Origin: JAISGQ01 sp045534445
Lineage (GTDB): Bacteria > Bacillota > Clostridia > Oscillospirales > Acutalibacteraceae
Length of the DNA: 45,554 nucleotides
Reading direction: 5' to 3'
Assembly (NCBI GenBank): GCA_045534445.1
Contig: JAZSJQ010000044.1
Coordinates: 1 to 45,554, forward strand
Shown: positions 40,369-45,554 of the stretch, in pieces
Numbering within the stretch: the first letter of the stretch is position 1
Layout: each line of letters begins with the position of its first letter
Program-made: the position numbers and the translations under genes
Notes under the pieces: model-generated
Database searches by the model: none
Told to the model about the DNA's origin: nothing
Seen by the model: the letters and a program-made list of their open reading frames with translations, nothing else

Positions 40369-43128
40369 TTACAGAAGATCAACAAGCCAGCCAAGGATAT
40401 CGAACAATCCTGAAAGCTGAACCGCAGCGCCGCCTGCCGCAAGCGCGGTGAGGATGGCAAGGATTATGATGATAGCGTGGGATTTGCACTTTGAAGCTTT
40501 GTGGGAAATGTTATTTTTTTCGCAGTATTGCCAGACGTAGGAACCGGGACTGCAAATTACGGTAAGATTTTCGCAATTTTGGAATGCATACTTGTCAATG
40601 TAGGTAACTCTGTCGGGAATGACAATATCGGTCACTCCAGTGCAGCCCCAAAACGCATCCTTACCAATGCTTGTAACGCTGTCGGGGATGGTGATGCTGG
40701 TCAGTCTTGTGCAACCTTCGAACGCCGCATACTCGATGCTTGTAACGTTATCGGGGATTGTGTAAGCAGAAGTATATTTTGCAATTGGATATAACAGTAA
40801 CTGGTTCTTCTTGCTGAACAGCACGCCATCTTCGTCATAATAATTTGGATTGCCTTCACTTACTGCGATATCGGTCAATCCTGTACAATCTCTGAATGCA
40901 CTATCGCTAATGCTTGTAACGCTGTCGGGGATGGTGATGCTGGTCAGTCCAGTGCAGTCTTTGAATGCCCAATTGCCAATGCTGGCAACTTTGTCAGGGA
41001 TAGTAATATCAGTTAGTTCGGCACAGCCGTAGAATGCGCCTTGTCCAATGCTGGTAACGCTGTCGGGAATAGTGTAAATAGCAGTTGATTTTCCGATTGG
41101 ATAGGTAATCAAGGTGTTTTGCTTGCTGAATAGCACACCGTCTTCGTCATAATAATTCGGATTTGCTTCGGTTACCGTGATTGCGATTAGTTCGGTGCAG
41201 CCATAGAATGCTTCGATGCCAATGTGTGTAACGCTATCGGGAATGGCGATGTTGGTCAGATTGGTGCAATCTCTAAACGCACTATCACCAATACTGGTAA
41301 CGCTGTCGGGGATGGTGATGCTGGTCAGTCTTGTGCAGTTTTTGAACGCACTATCACCAATACTGGTAACGCTGTCGGGAATGGTGATGCTGGTCAGTCC
41401 GGTGCAGTCAGTGAAGGTATACTCACCAACGATAGTAACACTGTTGGGAATATTGATGCTGGTCAATTCGGCACAGTTTCCAAACGCCCTAGCGCCAATA
41501 TTGGTAACGCTGTCTGGGATGGTAATGTTAGTCAGTGCAGTGCAGCCATCGAACGCCCTAGCGCCAATGCTTGTAACGCTGTCGGGGATGGTGATGCCGG
41601 TCAGTCTGGTGCAGCTACTGAATGCACTATTACCAATGGCAACGGTAGGCTGCCCTTTGCGATAAAACTCTTTTATTTCAACAACAGCATCGTTACCTAT
41701 ATACCTTGTCAGCGTTATCTTATCATCAACCGCGATATATTCAAAGGGTATAGGCTCAATGCGGAAACAGCAGCCCAGGGCATTGAGGTGGTTAACCGTA
41801 CCGGTAATAATCTCGCTCTCCGGTTTATCGCTTATAATATAATCCTGATTACCGCTGCGTTGTAGCGCCAAATCACTGGGCAGCGAACTGCCGTCCAGAT
41901 TTATAACGATGAGCTCTTTGCCAGTATTGGCAGAGGTTATCAGCTCGGTCATTCTGGCGTCATCGGCAAGATAACCGGCAGAAAGGAATACTATAACACA
42001 TGCGCAGGAGGAACTGAGAATGTCCATAAAACAGTCCGGCTGATTGCGCTCCAATTCGTCGTATCTCAACATACAGCCTTCACGGTGCAACTTATCCATG
42101 AGGCGGAAGACTGTTCCTTTGTCTGCGTGGGCATAGCTGCAAAAAGCAAAAGGTGTCTTGCTGTCGCTGCGGAATGGGATATTACAGTCTCGCTTTGGAA
42201 ATTCAGTTCGTTCGGTTTTCTGCAGGTCGGCAGTAAAGTGGATTTTATAATACTTTGCATATCTTTCCGCATATGAATCGGGGACGCAGTGAATAGTCAG
42301 TGCGGTGCAGCCTTCGAGCGCCCCAAAGCCAATGCTTGTAACGCTGTCGGGGATGGTGATGCTGGTTAGTCCGGCGCAGCCAAAAAACGCTGCAAAGCCG
42401 ATACTGGTAATGCTGTTGGGAATGGTCACGTCAGTGATGTTTTCGTTGCGCACAAACGTACCCACAAGCTCCGCGACCTGCATACCCTTGTATACTGCGG
42501 GCACAATTACCACGGTATCATCGCCGAAATACCTCGTCAATCGAACCGTGTCATTGGTGATTTGTTCAAACTTATAATCATCCTCGCCCTCAACATAGTT
42601 CTCTGCTTGCACGTCAGTCGCTGGCACATTGATTTTAACGCCCTTGGCAATACGCTCCTCGCCTCGCTCCAACCACTCCAGAGCCTCATACAGCGGCGAA
42701 AGCTCCAACTCGGGCTGCTCCGTGATGCGTATGCGGGGGTATTCGTCATAATCTGCGGTATTTAGTTCGATACCACTGGGGAGTTTTGCTTCGTCTAGCA
42801 TACATAAGATAACCTTGATGTCATTGTTCAACGCATACAGTATCTCTTTTTTGGTAACAAACTTGCTGGCAGCGGAACGTTCAGTCACCATCAGCAGCAC
42901 CACTGCGCTGCCGGTGATGTGGTCGGCAATGCATTCGTTGTAATCTGTGTTGATTTCAATTCCTTGGTCAAACCAGATGTGCCAGCCTTTCTCGTAGATG
43001 CGCTTGATGATAGGGAATACCCGCTCCTTGTCATCATGGGCATAGCTGATGAATATATACGGCGCTGTATCCTCCGCAGCAAAGGGAACCTCAATAGGCT
43101 CTTTGTGAAGATTCAGTTTTTCAGACAC
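40369..43128 (-). CDS. TIR-LRR-TIR-like-LRR protein B, with C-terminal membrane helix
   Basis: 919 residues from a GTG, five bases after GGAGGGG. TIR 1 (about 23-115): PYIFISYAHDDKERVFPII, GWHIWFDQGIEI, KKEILYAL with candidate catalytic Glu95. Short LRR block (about 228-285). TIR 2 (about 325-455): PFAFCSYAHADKGTVFRLM, MLRYDELERNQ, RMTELITSA with Glu395 kept. Then about 15 LRR_5 repeats (about 495-860) of 23 residues, ITIPDSVTSIG-x-x-AF-x-x-C type, interrupted twice by NPNYYDEDGVLF units. A hydrophobic helix (about 884-905) ends the protein. Likely a membrane-tethered partner of protein A. Candidate defence or signalling system; NAD cleavage is inferred only from family and the conserved Glu. 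Confidence 0.87.
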   Translation of the reverse strand: MSEKLNLHKEPIEVPFAAEDTAPYIFISYAHDDKERVFPIIKRIYEKGWHIWFDQGIEINTDYNECIADHITGSAVVLLMVTERSAASKFVTKKEILYALNNDIKVILCMLDEAKLPSGIELNTADYDEYPRIRITEQPELELSPLYEALEWLERGEERIAKGVKINVPATDVQAENYVEGEDDYKFEQITNDTVRLTRYFGDDTVVIVPAVYKGMQVAELVGTFVRNENITDVTIPNSITSIGFAAFFGCAGLTSITIPDSVTSIGFGALEGCTALTIHCVPDSYAERYAKYYKIHFTADLQKTERTEFPKRDCNIPFRSDSKTPFAFCSYAHADKGTVFRLMDKLHREGCMLRYDELERNQPDCFMDILSSSCACVIVFLSAGYLADDARMTELITSANTGKELIVINLDGSSLPSDLALQRSGNQDYIISDKPESEIITGTVNHLNALGCCFRIEPIPFEYIAVDDKITLTRYIGNDAVVEIKEFYRKGQPTVAIGNSAFSSCTRLTGITIPDSVTSIGARAFDGCTALTNITIPDSVTNIGARAFGNCAELTSINIPNSVTIVGEYTFTDCTGLTSITIPDSVTSIGDSAFKNCTRLTSITIPDSVTSIGDSAFRDCTNLTNIAIPDSVTHIGIEAFYGCTELIAITVTEANPNYYDEDGVLFSKQNTLITYPIGKSTAIYTIPDSVTSIGQGAFYGCAELTDITIPDKVASIGNWAFKDCTGLTSITIPDSVTSISDSAFRDCTGLTDIAVSEGNPNYYDEDGVLFSKKNQLLLYPIAKYTSAYTIPDNVTSIEYAAFEGCTRLTSITIPDSVTSIGKDAFWGCTGVTDIVIPDRVTYIDKYAFQNCENLTVICSPGSYVWQYCEKNNISHKASKCKSHAIIIILAILTALAAGGAAVQLSGLFDILGWLVDLL
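40590..41640 (-). repeat. 69-bp tandem LRR-coding repeats
   Basis: The LRR block of protein B is repetitive at DNA level. Near-identical stretches of about 40-50 bp (the IPDSVTSIG-coding part) recur at 69-bp steps, for example around 41305 and 41374, more alike than amino-acid constraint needs. In-frame unit length allows gain or loss of repeats without frameshift. Confidence 0.8.
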
Positions 43129-43157
43129 CTTTACCCCTCCTAATATATATTTACTAT

Positions 43158-43185
43158 ATTATACCATTTTTGAGAGTATTTTCAA
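43158..43185 (-). promoter_or_regulatory. Sigma-A promoter of the TIR-LRR operon
   Basis: Minus strand: TTGAAA (43185-43180), 16-nt spacer, TATAAT (43163-43158), about 30 nt before the GTG of protein B. Protein A lies 100 nt after protein B with no clear promoter of its own, so the two are probably co-transcribed. Confidence 0.8.
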
Positions 43186-43389
43186 TACATTTCAACTGTT
43201 GTGAAAGGGCTGACTATAGGCAAAGTCTTCGATGTTTATTTGTTCGTTCACCATTAATGGTGTGGGGATTTAGAAGTGCGTTTTTCGTGAGATAGGTCAA
43301 ATCACCTTTCCTTTTCAATTATGCAATTGAAATATCGCATTGTTATGCGCTTTTTATGCCTCTAAATGTCGCCGTTGTATAGTGGCTAT

Positions 43390-43467
43390 GGTAAAGCGCC
43401 AAGTCCAAATTGACGCTTTACCAAATTCGATTTTAGGAGTGGTAAGTCTTCAAATTGAAGACTTACC
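43390..43467. repeat. Twin hairpins between the TIR operon and the relaxase gene
   Basis: GGTAAAGCG/CGCTTTACC (43390-43398 with 43414-43422) and GGTAAGTCTTC/GAAGACTTACC (43441-43451 with 43457-43467). Both begin GGTAA and end TTACC. They follow the relaxase stop on the minus strand and may end its transcript. The remaining part of the 346-bp gap (43129-43474) holds only the TIR operon promoter. Confidence 0.55.
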
Positions 43468-43474
43468 AGAGTTG

Positions 43475-44653
43475 CTATCTTGTCTTGTTTCGCTTGTTCT
43501 TCTGTGCTTGCTTTGCCTGCTCAAGCATATCGTCCATATGCTTACGACCGAAGACTTTATGCAGCAGTTTGTAGTCCTTAAGACGACCCGTCAGATAGGT
43601 AATATCTGATGTGAGACGGTCATTCTCGGAGCGGAGATAATCGTTCTCCTGATACAGTTTGCCGTTCATTGTATTGAGCCTGTGGTAGGCGTTCCACGCT
43701 TCGATACACCGATGGACAAGTGTTTCGATAACCTGCTTCAGCTTAAACACAACCGGCATTGCATACCGTGTGCCATAGGTCTTTGCACTCATCAATCCCT
43801 GCGGTTCGGGCAGCTGATATTCGGGTGCTGTTTCGAGGGTTTCCTGCCACTTTTTAAGCTCGATGATTCCGTCTTGATAGTTTCCTATCTGATGCTCCAA
43901 AGTCGTTAACTCGATGCGTTTTTCGACGATTTCTGCACCTAATTCCGCTACTTCTTCGGCTCGAACCTTTTTCTCATAGTCGAGCACCGATAGATGCTGT
44001 TCGTGAGTGCCTTTCTGCTCCCACTCTATGCCGTGTCGAGCCATTACAGCGGCGAGATGCTCTTTCTCCGATTGTACCCATTGATTCCACTCTGTGTCCT
44101 GTCTTGTACCTCCGGTGAAGCCTTGAGCGGCAAGAGCCTGCTTGAGGGACACTCTGGTGTCAAGACCTCGCTTACTTCCCGTAGTAAACGGTACAAAGTC
44201 GATGTGCAGATGCGGAGTGGTTTCGTCCATGTGTAGGTGAGCAGAGAATACTCGAAGGTTTGGGTTGCGCTGCTGAAAACCTTGATAATACTCATCGAGG
44301 ATAGTTTTTGCAAGCTGATCATTATCGGTCTGTGCATCCATATCGTCTTTGTTGCCTATCTGCAGTATCAGTTCATGGAAGAGTTTCTCCTGACGAGATG
44401 TGCGTATCTTCTCGTAATAATCGTCTATCCGTCTGTCGGCTCGTTTCTGACGGTCATTGTAGCGTTCCAGAGCCTCGTCAAACAGTTCGTGATAGACCTC
44501 TCTGATATTTTCGTTACAATAGTTGATATTCTGCTCGGTGCGTTCTCCGTCAACATTCTCTGCCTTGAACGCTCTGCTGTTGTGATTTACCGAGCCTTTG
44601 CCAACCATGGCGCTGATTGTTCGTTTCGTGATTTTCTCCTTTCTGCCGGTCAA
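43475..44653 (-). CDS. Mob/Pre family plasmid mobilization relaxase (MobV-like)
   Basis: Up to 392 residues. The start is uncertain: TTG at 44653 has GGAGG too close, while the conserved N-terminus (ITKRTISAMVGKGSVNHNSR) argues for a start upstream of the ATG at 44608. Motifs: NHNSR near the N-terminus; HLHMDETTPHLHIDFVPF, the His-rich metal site (HxDExxPHxH) of Mob_Pre relaxases; then DTRVSLKQALAAQGF and a long C-terminal coiled coil (about 215-370). The enzyme nicks oriT and pilots single-stranded DNA in conjugative mobilization. The relaxase makes this element mobilizable, with transfer machinery presumably supplied by a helper. Confidence 0.9.
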   Translation of the reverse strand: MTGRKEKITKRTISAMVGKGSVNHNSRAFKAENVDGERTEQNINYCNENIREVYHELFDEALERYNDRQKRADRRIDDYYEKIRTSRQEKLFHELILQIGNKDDMDAQTDNDQLAKTILDEYYQGFQQRNPNLRVFSAHLHMDETTPHLHIDFVPFTTGSKRGLDTRVSLKQALAAQGFTGGTRQDTEWNQWVQSEKEHLAAVMARHGIEWEQKGTHEQHLSVLDYEKKVRAEEVAELGAEIVEKRIELTTLEHQIGNYQDGIIELKKWQETLETAPEYQLPEPQGLMSAKTYGTRYAMPVVFKLKQVIETLVHRCIEAWNAYHRLNTMNGKLYQENDYLRSENDRLTSDITYLTGRLKDYKLLHKVFGRKHMDDMLEQAKQAQKNKRNKTR

Positions 44654-44673
44654 AACCTCCGGCTGGTGGTTCT

Positions 44674-44694
44674 GTTACTCTTGCCAAGAGTAAC
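44674..44694. other. Possible oriT inverted repeat
   Basis: Perfect 9-bp inverted repeat GTTACTCTT/AAGAGTAAC with a GCC loop, about 20-45 bp upstream of the relaxase gene, the usual place for the recognition hairpin of Mob-type nick sites. Confidence 0.4.
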
Positions 44695-44787
44695 GCAAAA
44701 GCACTTTTGACACTTCGCATCAAAAATGCCTTGCGCTCTCCGAGGACCATAGCTGCGTAATTAGCTGATGCAGCGTTCTTGACACCG

Positions 44788-44810
44788 TGAGTGGACATTT
44801 TGTCCACTCA
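44788..44810. repeat. Perfect inverted repeat TGAGTGGACA/TGTCCACTCA
   Basis: 10-bp arms with a TTT loop between the relaxase gene and the ATPase gene. Possible terminator of the ATPase transcript or part of the transfer origin. Confidence 0.5.
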
Positions 44811-44835
44811 TGGCAGGCTTTTGCTTCTGCCCAAA

Positions 44836-44866
44836 AGTGAAGATGCTCACCGTGATCATCTTCACT
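44836..44866. repeat. Inverted repeat AGTGAAGATG/CATCTTCACT
   Basis: 10-bp perfect arms with an 11-nt loop. One of three stems in the 327-bp non-coding stretch 44654-44980. Confidence 0.5.
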
Positions 44867-44873
44867 CGCCAAC

Positions 44874-44966
44874 ATTGCAACGCAGGTAAGATTGCAATGT
44901 TGCAATCTTGAATTTTGGCGATTATTGGCTTAACTGCGCCGTTTTCTTAACATTGCAACATTGCAG
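44874..44966. repeat. Cluster of ATTGCAA motifs
   Basis: ATTGCAA at 44874, 44891 and 44952, inverted copy TTGCAAT at 44900, and a near-copy at 44960. GATTGCAA-TG-TTGCAATC forms a near-palindrome. Looks like binding sites for an initiator or repressor next to the replication-type ATPase gene. Confidence 0.5.
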
Positions 44967-44980
44967 GCCTCTTTGCGGTC

Positions 44981-45553
44981 TTAAATCTCCCAGTGCCAGA
45001 CCTTGTCTATACGTCGTGATTTTACTCCGGCTTTCTTCTTGGCATCTTCAACTGTACGTTTGCTGATACCCATTTCTTTGAATCGAGAGATAATCACCTC
45101 GCTGGGCATCGGGCCATCACTCAACAGCTCAATGAGCTTCTCTACTGCGACATCACCCTTGGTTAATGCCACACCGCTGTCAGCGACATTGCACAGCTCC
45201 TCAGCGGTCATATTCGATTCGCCTGTGATGTGAAAACCGCCGTCTATATCGAAGGTCAATGACCTGCCGAGAGGATGGAGGCTGTTTTTTACCTGCGCTA
45301 TCATACGGCTTTCTGCCGTGTGTCCTACAAACAAGATGCTTCTTGCGGCAGCAGGTATATCCATCGTGCCGAGGCTGCGGCGAAGTGCGTTCTGTTTCTT
45401 CTTGCCAATGTGAGCTATCAGCACCATTGAACAGCCTGTGCGCTCCGCAACCTGTGAGAATGCATGGAGCAGCGGTCGAACCTCGTTGGCTCGGTGCATA
45501 TCCACATCTGCTCCGAGGTAAGCCTGTATTGGGTCAAGGATAAAGAGCTTTGC
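44981..45553 (-). CDS. RecA-fold AAA ATPase, plasmid replication (RepA-like), 5' partial
   Basis: The frame runs past the window edge; the start and Walker A motif lie outside. About 190 residues are visible: Walker B LFILDPIQAYLG at the edge, then EVRPLLHAFSQVAERTGCSMVLIAHIGKKK (sensor region), ARSILFVGHTAESRMIAQVKNSL, and a C-terminal winged-helix part (AVEKLIELLSDGPMPSEVIISRFKEMGISKRTVEDAKKKAGVKSRR). It matches the AAA_25 RepA/DnaB-like ATPases found on plasmids and integrated elements next to Mob genes. Probably a helicase/primase-loading function for element replication. Confidence 0.85.
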   Translation of the reverse strand, partial: AKLFILDPIQAYLGADVDMHRANEVRPLLHAFSQVAERTGCSMVLIAHIGKKKQNALRRSLGTMDIPAAARSILFVGHTAESRMIAQVKNSLHPLGRSLTFDIDGGFHITGESNMTAEELCNVADSGVALTKGDVAVEKLIELLSDGPMPSEVIISRFKEMGISKRTVEDAKKKAGVKSRRIDKVWHWEI

Positions 45554-45554
45554 G

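Larger units (their letters stand above)
38075..45554. mobile_element. Integrated mobilizable element (left end to window edge)
   Basis: Bounded on the left by the tRNA-Pro fragment; the right end is outside. Contents in order: short direct repeats, two TIR/LRR genes, twin hairpins, a Mob/Pre relaxase, a possible oriT, ATTGCAA repeats and a RecA-fold plasmid-replication-type ATPase. No integrase is in view; by the usual layout it should lie near the intact tRNA at the other end. The TIR genes are more A+T-rich than the chromosomal genes to the left. Confidence 0.75.

Noticed and set aside
40501..42765. Repeat pattern that at a glance resembles a CRISPR array, with plus-strand open frames
   Set aside because: The repeats are 69-bp in-frame LRR codons on the minus strand with no variable spacers; the plus-strand frames are their shadows.

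Overview
The window looks like a chromosome segment from a low-to-mid GC Gram-positive bacterium of class Clostridia, most likely an Oscillospiraceae/Ruminococcus-like gut or rumen organism. This is inferred from consensus sigma-A promoters with 17-nt spacers, AGGAGG ribosome binding sites, the ylxM-ffh-rpsP-khpA-rimM-trmD gene order, secreted GH5 cellulase-type lipoproteins and BspA-type leucine-rich repeats. No marker here names a species.

Left part (1-9.6 kb): the 3' end of a membrane protein with a 12-bp repeat tract; a small PH-like membrane protein; a ~190-nt structured RNA on the minus strand with the layout of 6S RNA; a DUF1292 gene; a promoter-to-terminator unit of about 470 nt with only tiny ORFs; an acyl-ACP thioesterase; a lone Mrr-like restriction endonuclease; pnp and rpsO; and two tandem zinc-ribbon membrane proteins, each with its own promoter.

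Middle part (9.6-32.5 kb): pepT is followed by three tandem L,D-transpeptidase paralogues with Ser/Thr-rich tails and two overlapping ATP-grasp ligases, apparently one cell-envelope operon. Then come ylxM-ffh-rpsP-khpA, a small membrane gene with four upstream TTATGAAA boxes, rimM-trmD and an HPr gene. A minus-strand operon holds an ATPase, M18 aminopeptidase, DUF4253, a membrane protein and an NTF2-like protein. A second minus operon holds rlmD, a beta-helix protein and a HAD phosphatase. A plus operon holds four GNAT acetyltransferases and a DUF2087 protein. A prolyl-tRNA editing protein and an aldo-keto reductase follow.

Right part (32.5-38.1 kb): two GH5 glycoside hydrolase lipoproteins flank a second RlmCD-type methyltransferase, a CPBP protease homologue and a cupin. 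The first GH5 gene has a LacI/CcpA-type palindrome in its leader.

Mobile element (about 38.08 kb to beyond the right edge): the 3' end of a tRNA-Pro(GGG) gene without its 5' half marks an attachment site. To its right lie two adjacent genes for proteins with an unusual TIR - LRR - TIR-like - LRR layout, a Mob/Pre relaxase, a possible oriT, ATTGCAA repeats, and a RecA-fold replication-type ATPase cut by the window edge. The TIR/LRR pair is the best candidate for an undescribed system: possible NAD-cleaving TIR domains on a repeat array that looks prone to recombination, carried as mobile cargo.
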